Assembly: GCF_963678635.1 (NCBI RefSeq)
Contig: NC_087063.1
Location: 14,823,006 to 14,887,005 of the forward strand
Length of the DNA: 64,000 nt
Direction of reading: 5' to 3'
DNA from: Symsagittifera roscoffensis
Lineage: Eukaryota; Xenacoelomorpha; Acoela; Convolutidae
Part shown: one piece after another, positions 34,900 to 46,631 of the stretch
How positions within the stretch are numbered: the stretch's first letter is position 1
Layout: each line of letters starts with the position of its first letter
Program-made: the position numbers and the translations under genes
The notes under the pieces: generated by a model
The model's database searches: none
What the model saw: only the letters and a program-made list of their open reading frames with translations
Told to the model about the DNA's origin: nothing

Positions 34900-37800
34900 C
34901 TGGGACAAGTGCCCAATGAGTTGCAACGAGTCATAGACTGACTTTTAAAGAATATCCGTGTGAAAATTGCCACATAGACGACATTCTGATTGCTTCGAAA
35001 GGATCTCTAGATGAATATAAACCAATTATAAATGGAATTCTGACAATCCTAGACCAAAAAAATATTGTTGTGAAAAGGGGAAAACGCGCATTCTTTCAAA
35101 AAATTTCAAATGGTAGGTTTTAAAGTTTCCGGAGACAGAGTACAAATGTTGGTCGGCAAAGCTGACGCCATTAAAAACCTTCCAGTCTTCAAAAATACTT
35201 CTGAGTTACGATCATTCTTCGGCTCAAAAAAACATTCTGTAAATTTTGTATCGAACATTTCTACTTTGAGCTCGCCCCTTGGTTTCCTTGTAAACAAGAA
35301 ATCTGTTTAAAGATGGGATAATAACCATTCAATAGATTTTAAAAAAATGAAGTCATAAATTGTAAATATAAAAAAAGAAGTCAAAAAATGTAAGCAGAGA
35401 ACAGCCACTTTGACATTAAACGAGATTAAAAACGAAATTAAACGAGAATAAAAACCGACGCTTCTCAAAGTGGCATGGACGTGATCTTGGAACATTTAGA
35501 ACTATTGGTCGTAGTATGGGTCTCAGAACTCACTTAGAAACTCTCTTTTCTGCTCGGAATTTGAAATTGTGACAGAAGATAAGGCGCTATTTTTGGCCCT
35601 TTCATCCAATCATTGCAACAAAGCTATGCATAGCAGATTACCCCGTTGGGTGAACAGATTGTAAACGTTTAATTTTAAAATCTCACATCTTCAAGGAAAA
35701 GACATGGGTTTTACTGACCTTTTATTTAGATTATCGACAGGCAAACTCTTATCCTCCTCATACTATGACGAAGAGTTTGTCGTCGCTTCAATCAGTAAAT
35801 TTCGAAAAATCATATCTAATGCAGACCATTTTAATTGTGTAAATTTAAGTTCTGTAGATAGAATGTCGGTCGCTGTAAGTTCAAATTCAATTTTCATTAG
35901 TAATAACCCGTCGGGAGTTCAAAATTCAAGCAATTTGATCGGCCGAGATTTTTCAATTAGTTCATTAGCATCATTCAATCTTAAAATATTGCCACTATTC
36001 TCTCTGGTATTGCTCAGTCAATCAAAATTTGCGATAACTCACATATCAGAGCAGAAAAATGCTCCTCGTGGTGTTTACCCCTAGTCAATTCTAAATTCAA
36101 TTACAGAAGTACTACTTTTACCGACAAGCTTCTTTTACTTCTCATTATGCAAAACCATGATCTAATCCCACAGTACAAGAGGTCCGCCGGGATTGTTAAT
36201 ATCGATAAGTTTTCTGGCGCATTAGTTATCATAGAGGAAAAACACAATAAAGCTCTATTGAGAAATCTAAACCAGACCTTCTATTATCGCAGTCCCCTAA
36301 AAATCCGGAAGGAGGCTGGTCGAAGAAACTCTTGCAGATCATGACAAAAGACGACAAGACTATCTGGGACTTAATTATCACTATCAGAAATGGACGACCA
36401 ATGGCTATTTACGGAACCTACACGAAAAACTATAAAAAACCTTCATGTGAAGGACGATATCCTTTTCATAGACAACAAGCTAGTCGCGCCAGCAGCTATT
36501 CGAAGAACAATCAGCTCAATGTTACATGATACCGATCCGGGCTAAGTTGGAATGAAATTTTTGGTGGCCAGAAACCTACCGGGAAATACGTCAACGCGGG
36601 AGGGCATGTAACCGGCAAGAACATCAAAGTTTTGCTCAAAACGGATCACACGACAAAGCATCCCCGTTGTATTTTGCGATCGAAGAGCCAAATTTTGACT
36701 TCGCTGGACCGTTGGACGATTCTTGGGTAACAAAAAAACATCTTTTTTTACATTGATCGTTTCAAAAAATTTTCTTTTTCGAAATTAGTCAATAACACGA
36801 CCTCAAACTCCGTTATCTCCTTTTTAAACGATTACTACCATCTTCACGGATTTCCTAGAAAGGTTAGTGTAGACCATGGGTCTTTTTTTTATCTCACAAT
36901 TTAAAATCTTTTTGAGAAAAATTCAACATCGAAATCATCTTTTGTACAATTGGAGATCATAGATCTAACGGACTTGTAGAAAGATTTGTATATACTGTAA
37001 GATCTAAGTTATTAGCATGTCATTCGAGTTACCAAAATTTTCTTTCAATTCTTCGGTTGAAAAAATTATTTTGAGCATCAGAATAGCAAACCAACCTTCG
37101 AAGGATGCACCGTCTTTGAGAAACACTTAAACAGAACTGCATTCACCAGATGAATAAACCTGATTTCTTTTGGTAACCGTTTAGATAAAGGAAAGTATAT
37201 CTTTCCCGACTAACAGGTAAGGACTTGGGAAGTGAACGGCAGGGCAGAAGACGGCTACATGGATGCTGACACGGAAGCTCAGACCGACTCAGAGGACAAT
37301 CCACCCTGGCCTTAACCCACTAGGCGACTCCCCCGACTAAGATGTCAAGACCCGTCAAAATCGGCAAATCTACGAAGAAGTTGGCCTCTGGAGTTAAATA
37401 TTGTAGAAAGGCGGCTAACAGGAAAATAGGGAACCCTATTTTATTGGGGTAAATTAAAACATCATCGACTCCTCAGACCATACAATTACGCTGAATAACG
37501 GCCACATCTTGCGTAAATCCGACTTAGCTTACAGAGGAAAATTGCTCCCCGGTCCCGAAAAAATCGTACTGAAGCGTACACCCATTGGGAAAAATTCTAC
37601 CCAAATTTCGAGTTTAGCAGGAAAAAAGAAACTGTCCCCTCCGAAGAAGACCTTTGAGAGAGACCACACTCAGCTCAAGCAGGGCACCGCCACAACTGCA
37701 GGACCACATCAGGCGACCACAGAAGTTGTAGTGATACAAGAATCTCCACAAAACACTTCAGGTTCTTCTTCTCTAAGTTTAAACTCATAGGACGGGATAA

Positions 37801-38478
37801 TCGAGGATTATTTTGACGACGTATCAAACAAAAACATGCTTTTTAGTCAGGACACCATGTCAGGGCTTAACCATGAGATAAGTGTTTTATATGGCGAATC
37901 TTCACTCCCAAGGCCTACACATCCGAGTAGACCCATGGTACCTCCCTCAAGTTCGGACCCACCAGATACTTCGCTATGAGCTGGCTCCAAAAGTAATCCG
38001 ATCCCACTAGACACTGCCCCAGAAGACCCTTTTTACCGGTTGAACACCAACCAAGACCATCTAGACCTCAAAGAATTTTTATAGTGAACAAACACATATA
38101 GACAAGGTTCTGGTAAAGGAGGACACAGTGACGGATATAGTAACATAAGAAGACGACCCACATACTCATCACTTGGTCAATTTTAGTTATAACTCCACCT
38201 CAGATTTCCGAACGCCGTTAGTGGACCTTCCTACCAGACACACTGTAGTCGCTGAAACCACTCTATCTTGGTCTTCGCAAAATTCCATCCTATCGGAACC
38301 AGCAAGTCAGACCCCGATACACAGTATCTTTTCAATCTCACCCGCCGAATATACACCTACAACACAACTTCCGCCGGATCACTCAATTCAAGATACTGAC
38401 GACATTAGTGAAACCTCTTCAACGATTGACAGAGAATTCAAAAATCGTTTAGGCGAAGTAGATTCGATATTCAATTGA
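34900..38478 (+). pseudogene. Ty3-type pol relic (RT, RNase H, integrase, C-terminal tail)
   Basis: Begins inside reverse transcriptase. The catalytic box reads HIDDILIASKG (about 34966), so the usual Tyr before x-DD has become His. GFKVSGDRVQ and ELRSFFG (connection region) follow. RNase H/tether remnants (RLPRWVNRL, HLQGKDMGFTDLLFRLS) lie near 35640-35740, and the integrase core motif GDHRSNGLVER near 36950. From about 37230 on there is a Pro/Ser/Thr-rich tail with open stretches at 37509-37790 and 38173-38478. Stops and frame changes occur throughout, so no product is expected. Confidence 0.8.
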
Positions 38479-38852
38479 AAACTCTCAGTGTTTTTTTTTC
38501 AATTTACCAAACTCATTAAAGATTTATTTTGAACTCTTTTTGTATATTTTCTTATGTACTTGTCTCATGCACAGTTTGTAGGATATATATTTGTTTTTTT
38601 TTAGCAGATATCATCTTTGTAAATTCTCTAAGTTCAGCCATTTGTACATTCCAAAATTTTAATTGTAGGTTTCATTATTTCTTCCGGTCCTATTACTTGT
38701 TTATGATGGATTTTTTCAATTTTGTTTCTACTTTGAAGGGGGAAATGGGTGTATATAGAATATTTTTCAGTTAAGTTTTCCGGTGGAACTTTTTTTCCGG
38801 TCGGAAATTTTGCGGTTTGTTCTAATATCTATGTCAGTATGACCTTCGATAT

Positions 38853-39146
38853 TGATTAGAGACCAGTCAACACATTGCATGAATCAACCATCAGTCATTT
38901 TTTGTTAGTTTTCGCGTTAGTTTTAGAACAAACGTTTCAATTCACACTGCAGTTTATTATTTTTTAATCTTTCAAGTAATTGTGCATATCCTGTACGTAA
39001 CTAAGTAGTCTATTAGAACATTTTATTACAAGCATAAGTACTCTGTTACCATCTGAAAAGTCAGAAGTCAAAAATTTTCTCAAATAATTAGGTAGAGAAA
39101 ATTTTTGTAGAGGATATCTCGCTACGCATTAAAGTTTTGTGTTACT
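38853..39146 (+). repeat. 3' LTR of old Ty3 element
   Basis: Direct copy of the left LTR. It ends GTTACT just before the second copy of the dispersed repeat. Confidence 0.8.
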
Positions 39147-39650
39147 ATTTCAGTATCATTAATTAATTTTTCAAAGCGCGCATAAGTTAGTACAGAACCT
39201 TAAATTGCAGCTTTGGCAGTTTTAAAACCCCAGAAGTTTTATATTATTTTACCAAAAATAGTTTACAAATTGATAGCAGTTTTAATTTTTTCTTCGCTTG
39301 AGCTCAGGGAGTCAATATATTCATTACAAAATTTCCGTTAAAAACTTCTATTTAGATCAAATAAATTCAACCACGCAAAAAAACCACGCACTCCAGGTAT
39401 ATTTCAAAAATCAGAAAAAAAATAGCCCACTGAATCAAATGAGATGATTGTCAAAGCTTTCAGAAAGTCTGAGAACTATGGAAAACATTTTTGAATCCAT
39501 CTGTTTTTTTTTTCACGGGGAAAAATTGTCTCGACACTTTAAACCTTTCTTTGTCTGTTTGTCAAATTTTGACCAAATCAAAAAGTACTCATGTATTTTT
39601 ATGGGATACAGTAATTACGATATTGGAATTTTTTCTGTGAAGTGATGTTC
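39145..39650. repeat. Dispersed repeat, copy 2
   Basis: Starts immediately after the old Ty3 LTR and parallels 32655-33150 in the same orientation with the same landmarks. Confidence 0.6.
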
Positions 39651-39659
39651 TGAAAGAAA

Positions 39660-40180
39660 CAACGCAGCAAAAGTTCAGTGCTGATTTAAATTAACCGGAC
39701 AAAACGCGTTAAACTTGAAATTTAAAACGCATTTTTCTCAAACTGGGTTGAGTTTAGGTGAAAACTTATGAAGACAAAACTTGCTTAAAATTTTAGCAGA
39801 ATTAATATGGTGTAATTTGTTTTGCGAAATTCGGGCCCAAAATTTTACCCCATAAAAGGGTCATTTTGGCGTTTCTTAGTTAATCAAAAATTGCGCCGTA
39901 AATAACCAGTCGATCGCAGACAGAATTCTATCAAATTGAGCCCCTTACGTAGCCCAACAAACTTTAAGAAGGGTATTGTCTCCAAAAATTTGTTGGCAAA
40001 TTGTTTAAACCTTGTTATTAAGCAAAAATTCTGGGTTTTATTTAGTAAAAATCAAATTTATTGACTATCAAGTTTTTTTTCTCTTATACAGGTTTATGGA
40101 GATTTAACCCTGCTTAAACTTTGTTGGGCTGTGTAAGAGGCTTCTTGTGAAGTATTTTTTCTTATCAATTAACAAAATAG
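39660..40180. repeat. Foldback repeat, left arm and start of right arm (interrupted)
   Basis: The left arm includes TTACGTAGCCCAACAAACTT; the right arm starts near 40106 with CTTAAACTTTGTTGGGCTG. The right arm stops at 40180 and continues at 57807, the retroelement having landed in it. Same family as 11640-12260. Confidence 0.75.
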
Positions 40181-40590
40181 TGAGTTAGGATCGATGTGGT
40201 TAACTCATAGAGTAATTTCGGATAGGGTACACCGTCTGCTCGTCACGCTATCTTATTTTCGGCCGGATAGATTCGTGCAACTTCTTAGTCTAATACCGAT
40301 CCTAATCTTACTCTTATATCTACTAGTCTCAGGGTGTTTAACTAATCTCTGCTAGGCTCAATAGATCTAGAGTATACTGGCTTATTGCAACTGCCGAAGT
40401 TCTCTTGGAGAGGCAACTAATTTCTAAGTTAAATTCAAATCTCTCTGGTGCTGAAATTACAAGTATTTTCAGCACTTACAAATAAGTAGGTTGTTAGTTA
40501 GATGGATTATGATTGGTTAATATTAAATATTTTACAGTGGTAAAACATTTAATTTATCCAATTATAAAATGTAGTTTAGATCAGGTTCCA
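40181..40590 (-). repeat. 3' LTR of copy L (410 bp)
   Basis: Same length and ends as the 5' LTR. The adjoining purine-rich CGGATGGG on - (about 40591-40598) is the probable polypurine tract. Confidence 0.92.
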
Positions 40591-42195
40591 CCCATCCGGG
40601 TTTTACAGAGTTTTTTAGAATTATCTTTCTGCAATTCAAAGGATGGATGACGAACGTTGGTATTTGGCGAACATCATATTCTTGTCCGGTTCCTCTTGTT
40701 AAGGAAGTTCCAGGACGCTGGAGTTAGGGACATGCAATCGTTGTGTCGTCTTGTGACAACGACTGTGATCCCCAATGAAATCAATCTGATTTCAAAATGA
40801 TTTGCTATGACGTGATTTTCAGTATTCTGTAGAGAACTTTTTTTTACGTTCAACCTCGTCTGGGAATGGCGTGGAGATCGTGTGTGGAAGGAATGCCTCG
40901 TAACTCGGATCTGTACGTATACTTGAACATCGAGGTGGTCATTGGTCTAGTTCAATGAAGTCCTTTTCTGCGAAGTCAAGTCGTACTCTAAATCCTTTGA
41001 GTTGTGTTTGTGGACGGCATTTCGGTTGTGATTAGCCATTCTTTGTTCGAGTGTGATGGGATCGTCTAGTCTTTGGATGTTCGTCTTTGTTGTTGTGTGT
41101 TGATCTATATACTGCAAGGTATGATTTACATTTTATAAAATCATATTAATTCGGTTTTTTAATCATGAGTTTAGTTAGTTGTTTTCACAAAAGCGTTTTG
41201 TTTTAGTTCTGTTATTTTGAAGAGTTACTCACCCTTGAGTACCTCTTATTAAAAATAGAAGTGTGGTCACAAAGCGTGGATGTAGCACGGTGGGTTAGGC
41301 CGGCTATAGAGCATGCTCAGAACGTCCTCTCTGGTGGGTTAGGCCAGGGGTGGGAGTATGATTTCGTGCTGTTTCTTTGAGAGGTCCTGTTATGTGATAA
41401 CGTTTTAAGTTGGGTTTATGTTGGTTTTTCTTATGTTACTTTGGTTGTGTTCTTTTTTCAAAAATCAAATTGTTTTTGGTATGGGTTTATCTTGCGACTT
41501 TTTTGTGTTTTATTATTTTTTTCTTAGACTTTATAATAGTCTTCAAGAGAATAAATTATCCAGTTTTAAGCTGGGTTAATTCGGTTTGGGTACCGTTGGT
41601 TTTCTTTTCTTAGTCATGCTGTTATTTTATGATTTGTGGTGTTTAGTAAGCTGCGTTGGTTAGTTTGGTTTAGTATATAATTCCTTTCCAACCGGGTTAA
41701 AGGAAAGTTTGAAACTTGTTATCGTGTGTTAGAGTTGTTGAGTGTGAAAACTTGAAACTTAAAATCATTATTTAAATAATTCTTCGTGGGCGAGCTGTGC
41801 GAGTTTGGATAGAATTCCTGTGCGTTTGAATGAAAATATCAAAAGGTTAGTACTGCATTTTCATTTTATTAATTTTTTACATAGAATTTTAATTTCACTG
41901 CATTTGAGGGAATTTTTAAGTTATAAATTTTCATCGTATTGAATTTTACTGCTTCATGGGGAAATAATTTATAGATTAATTTACTACATTTAGTATGAAT
42001 TTTATTACTTTATTTAGTGCAAGATATTAATAAATATTAGAAGAATTTTAACAAGTTTGTATTTTTATTTTTCTTTTCTGTTTTTGTAGGTGATCGTGGT
42101 GTGAAGACTAGAAATATAAATCAAACATTGATAGAAAATGGTTAGTAATAATTATAAATTTATTAGTGAAGAGTATTTTAAATTATACTTACCTG
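40591..42195 (-). other. 3' non-coding region of copy L
   Basis: About 1.6 kb between ORF-B and the 3' LTR with no frame of protein-like composition on -. Two GTGGGTTAGGCC repeats lie near 41290 and 41334 on +. It may hold RNA elements or a lost gene; nothing was recognised. Confidence 0.6.
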
Positions 42196-44014
42196 TTAAT
42201 CGTCTGGGAAAAAGCCGTGGGGGAAGATGTCGTGTATCATATCTGATGTTGTTAATAATTTGGCTAGTATGCGAATGATGTTTTTAGTTTGGAGCAGTGG
42301 CCAAAGCAATTGAAGTGCTTTAATGATTTTTAGTTCTTCTGTGCCTACTGCAAACTTGTAAGGTGTGTTTTGAATGAGGTTATATATTTTGTGGTTATAT
42401 TTAGTATTGTCAATGAATTCTAATATTGGTATTTCTATAGGCTGGATAAATTCATGCGGGATAGGGAAGGGTCTGGATTCTTCTGCGTTAAAGGTCTTCG
42501 TGATGGGACAAAATATATACATTTGTGTTACTGGGTCATAATTGCGGAGGATGCCGTGGAGGTTAGTATTTAGCATCTTTAATACAATAAGTGAAATTAA
42601 GGAAAAATGGTGATGTGTATTTTGAGTTAAGAAACTGAAAACGATGGTGTGGTTGTCTTGATGGGGTATGCATATCGAAATGATTTTGTATAAAACGATA
42701 GTATGTATATGTGTGAGTTTGTTTAGTGCGTAACATAATGTCATGTGAACAGTGCAAATCGCGTTCATGTGGTACAAGGAAGTGAAAGGTTAGTGAAAAT
42801 AATTGAAATTTTTCTTTAAAACTTTCGTACGCTTGCATATCAGTTAGTGCTTCAGAAATGATGTGATCATATTTTCTATCAAAAATATTAAGTGTGAATA
42901 CGTATGATGTTTTGATGAAGAATTTTTCTGTTAGTTGTGGGTTAGCGAAGCGATCTTCATCTAAAAATTGGTCTTGATTTGTTCGGATGATATTATGGTC
43001 GTAATATTCTATTGTAAATTCGTTTGCTCGGGGTGCAGTGAATGTTTTTAGTAATTTTTTATATGCTACATAAGTAAATTGTCTAGGTGTTAGTGTTGCG
43101 TTGAGTCTATATAACAGATTTTTGTTCTTTTCTATGTCGTCATGAGTACTAGATAGTGGTAGGCAAAGGGGGTTAGTAAAATGATAATAAGCTGTCCAAT
43201 GAAGTGTGGGCATTAAGACATGTTCATCTACGAAACTTCGTGTGTCATTAGTGTCGTTAGGTGTATTTAATGTATATTGTGGAAATGAGGGTAAGGTGAT
43301 TGCTAGAAAATCTTTCGTGTTGGTGTGTTGTGGGTGATTAATATATTCGCAGGCTGTTCCTGGTTTGGTCGGGAATGGATGATTCGGGAATTTTCTTTTA
43401 AAAGTGCGATAAGCTCGGTTAGTGCTACTATGTGTTTCGGTGGATGTGGATGATTGTGCTAGTGATGCAGTGTAAGCTGAGGAGGGTGTAGGAGTAGATG
43501 GGTTTGAGGATTCTATTGTGGATGAAAGTTGATGTATTGTGAGGGTGTTACGTTGTATTAACTGTTGTCGTAGGGTAATAAAGTTATCGAGATCCTGGGA
43601 AATTTGGGGGGTATCTGGAGAATTATTATATGATCGGTCTGAATGAAGTGGGGAATAGGTTGGGGTCACTTGCGAAGCATAAGAAGGAGTGGAAACGGAT
43701 GGGAGTGAATTATTTGTCGGGATTGGTTGAAAAGGGGGTTTTGAAAAAACTGAGGAGTTGGTCTGAAAATTATTTGATGGAGATGGTTCGGAATCTGCAA
43801 ATTCATCAGGGGTTTCTATATTAGGGTTATTAAGTTGTGAGATAGAGTATAAAACTGAAAAATCTTAGTTTGTATCCGAATTCGTGCTTGATGATATATT
43901 AATAACTGAAAAATCGGGTGGTGGGAAAGCAAAAAGTGGGGTTATTGGGATTGGAGTTTGGAGGTTGGCTGGGTGGGAATTTGAGCGGTGTAGGGATCCA
44001 AGTTGTCGGCTCAT
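42196..44014 (-). pseudogene. ORF-B: ~600-aa unknown accessory protein of copy L, broken
   Basis: The ATG at 44014-44012 overlaps the TGA of the preceding env frame (ATGA), a layout typical of coupled re-initiation. The first ~170 residues are Pro/Ser/Asn/Thr-rich. The rest looks folded, with HVLMPTLHWTAYYHFTNPL and a long stretch of Phe/Tyr/His-rich sequence, then a C-terminal part with YKFAVGTEELKIIKALQLLW. No transmembrane segment or known domain was recognised. It is damaged by an in-frame TAA near 43867 and a frame change near 42580-42620. Composition matches the element's other genes (A-rich sense strand). Function unknown; possibilities include a structural, tegument-like or regulatory protein. 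Confidence 0.65.
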
Positions 44015-46620
44015 CGTGGGCTAAAAAAATGATTATTCTGAGACTGAAAAGCGGTGGTATGGGGTTGTTCTATAATTTGTTCGTATGTACTATCATCTTG
44101 TGGATGATGTGCCATTATGTGTTGGATGGGACTTTGTGTTGTATTTGGTCTAAAATTTGAATTATGTGTGATTGCCAGGTTTCGGAAGTTACGGGGAACT
44201 AATGATAATGGATGTTTTTGTGGTAGGGGTGGCAACTGTGGTGCGGTAGGTGTTATTTCTATATTATTATGTTCTTCGTCGTAAGTGTTCTGTCTTGTCG
44301 CTATTTTTGTGTTATATTCTTTTATTTGTGCGTCTAGGAGTATTTTATTTATGGATGATGAAAAAATTCCAAAAAATCTTGCGAACAATATGCGTCCTAC
44401 ACTTGCTTGTCTGTTTACTTGTGTGTGTATAGCGCATGTGTTATAGATTCCTTTTAAGAGTGAGAAAAGGAATCCTATAAAGTTAAACATTGCATATAAG
44501 ATAGTTAATTTTTCTAAGATGTAATAGGGCCATCCTAGAAAATCTAGAATTTCATTTTTTAGGGTGACAAAACTGAAAATATTTATAGGTGATAATATAA
44601 TATTTATATATAATTTTATAATATTATTTTCCGCCGTTTAGATATATATAATATTTAATGTCTTTAAAATATCCGCTATAATCTTGAGTATAAATATCTG
44701 CAAATCCTGCGGTTTCGGCAAGTTTTCTTAAATTTTGATCAATTGACTGTCTTTGTATAATGTCCATTTGTGCTAGTAGTTCTTGGAATTGTTGTGTTCT
44801 AATGTGATGTTGAATATCTGATTTAGAATATATTCCAATTGATTGTAAATCAATATTTGGGTTACGAGCAATAGCTCTGATGCTTTCGGGTGAAAATTTT
44901 TTGAGTGATTGCATTAATGTAGGGTATGGAGTAAGGAGATAGTATTTTTCTTCATCAGGATTCAATTGTACTACATTGTGGCTATTTTCTGATCCACATG
45001 GGACTGCGGTATCCCAAAAATATGTTCGTCTTGAAAGTGTGTCAACGAAATGTACTTTATTTTTATAGAATATAGGGATTCTTTTATAACAACGTTTATC
45101 TTCAAAAACATAGAGTGGTGATACTTTTTTGGTAAAAGTATAGAACCATAAAATATTTCCTTCGTAGTCAAGAAAATTTGATCTGTTTCCTGGCAATAAG
45201 TATCCTGCGTAGGGTATTTTTAGTATTGCTAGTGCGAGTGATTGTAGGATTTGTGTCCGTTCTAATTTGCATAACTGGTGAAGTGTTTCTAATTCGGAGA
45301 GTGACATTTCTTGAAAAATTCGGCTAATTGTGTAATCTAATTTCATATCTAAGTGAATATCATAGTGGATATTACCAAAAAAGGTGTTATTCATTAGTGA
45401 TAGTTCTTGTAAACGTGTGCTTCTACTGTCATGTGGCTTTAGTTTTCCACCAGGTTGACCTGTGCTTTTATGAAAGTTAACTGGTATGTATGATGTTCCT
45501 TCGTTTAGAGGGTGACCTGTGGCATAAGGGTCAAATTTTATTTTTCCAGTGTTCATGTTGAAACCTTTTTCGTATTCAACTAGTATTTCAGAATACTGTG
45601 TTTTGTAAAGTGGGTTTCTGTATTTGCATGCAATTTCTGTTTCTTGATAGATTTGGAAACGTGTTAATTTATTTTCTATATTATGAATATTTCTAAAATC
45701 AGTACTTTGTTTTCGGGATGGATTTAATTGTTCGTACGGAATTGATTTTATAAAACAATTTTCGTGAAATTTTATCATTCGAGCGTGTATTTTTGCTACT
45801 TGAAATGTTGTGCATGAATCTTCTGGAAACCAAACAATTGTCGCTTGTGTCCGTGTTGTAGGGTCACAATAACCTTGATCATTTTTGCAAGGTTATCTAA
45901 TTCCTTGATAGATCATTGTGTTGTCTGATAAATCTCGTGTGAGTTGTACTTTTTCGAGTTGTATTTTCCAATCGAAAAACATTATTTCTTGATATCCTTT
46001 GTTTTTTGTGTCTGCTTTGCAGTTTGAGGGGTTATTTATTCCAATGTGTGGTATCCAATGTTTATCATGTATGTCATAAGTTAATCTTCCGTGTGCGGCG
46101 TTGTATGGGTATTTTTCGTCTAGTTTTATATGTCCTGGATATCTTTCAATTTCTGCATGATGTACAGAATCGGCAAAGACTTGAAAATTTACTAATTTTC
46201 TGTTTGTATTTTATTTCTTGTTATGTTTAGTCTGAGTAGTTCGTTTTTACAATCATCGGGATTTAGATGTAGAAGTCGTTCTATATTACTTTGATAGAAT
46301 GATTCGTGATCAAGTCGGTTATTATTTCCGTTTGAAACTTGTGAACAATGTACTTTCTTTTCGGAAAATGTTGCTGTAAATTTGTATCCTGCGATTGTTG
46401 TTGCTCGGTGTTTTGAATACAGTGTCGCTATAACATTTGTAGTTTTTATAGCTTGTGGTTCTGTTTCGCATTGTGATACTTGATTTATAGCATATTTGTG
46501 TAGTGTTTTTTGTTCGTTTTCTTCACAATCGTAGTGTGTTACTATTAAATCCTGGGGTCCTGTGCGAGGAGAAGGATTTGTGATCAGATCGGAAAATATA
46601 AGAAAAAAGATGTGTTGAAA
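44011..46620 (-). pseudogene. Env-like viral glycoprotein of copy L, broken
   Basis: Starts after ORF-A with a hydrophobic leader (IFFLIFSDLITN) but no ATG in frame. A long Cys-containing ectodomain follows, including KRCYKRIPIFY and RRTYFWDTAVPCGS, then a hydrophobic segment (about 44450-44530) and a ~130-aa basic and then Pro/Gln-rich tail. Envelope proteins mediate receptor binding and fusion. This one does not look like a gammaretroviral or baculovirus-F type env; the CYKRIP/FVDTLSRRTYFW pattern recalls glycoproteins of unsegmented negative-strand RNA viruses (inference from memory, unchecked). Lesions: a frame change near 46200, TAA at 45893-45895, and a stop/frame change at 44624 that separates the ectodomain from the membrane segment. 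No functional product is expected. Confidence 0.7.
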
Positions 46621-46631
46621 TGTTAATATTT

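Larger units (their letters stand above)
34500..39146 (+). mobile_element. Old, decayed Ty3-type LTR retrotransposon
   Basis: Two direct LTRs (34500-~34790 and 38853-39146) share TGATTAGA, ACCAGTCAACACATTG and TATCTCGCTACGCATTAAA. After the left LTR comes a second partial LTR piece (about 34815-34868) joined directly to reverse transcriptase, so gag, protease and the RT amino end have been deleted. RT, RNase H, integrase and a Pro/Ser-rich C-terminal extension follow in order, all with many stops and shifts. The lineage differs from the 17.6-kb element downstream. Confidence 0.85.
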
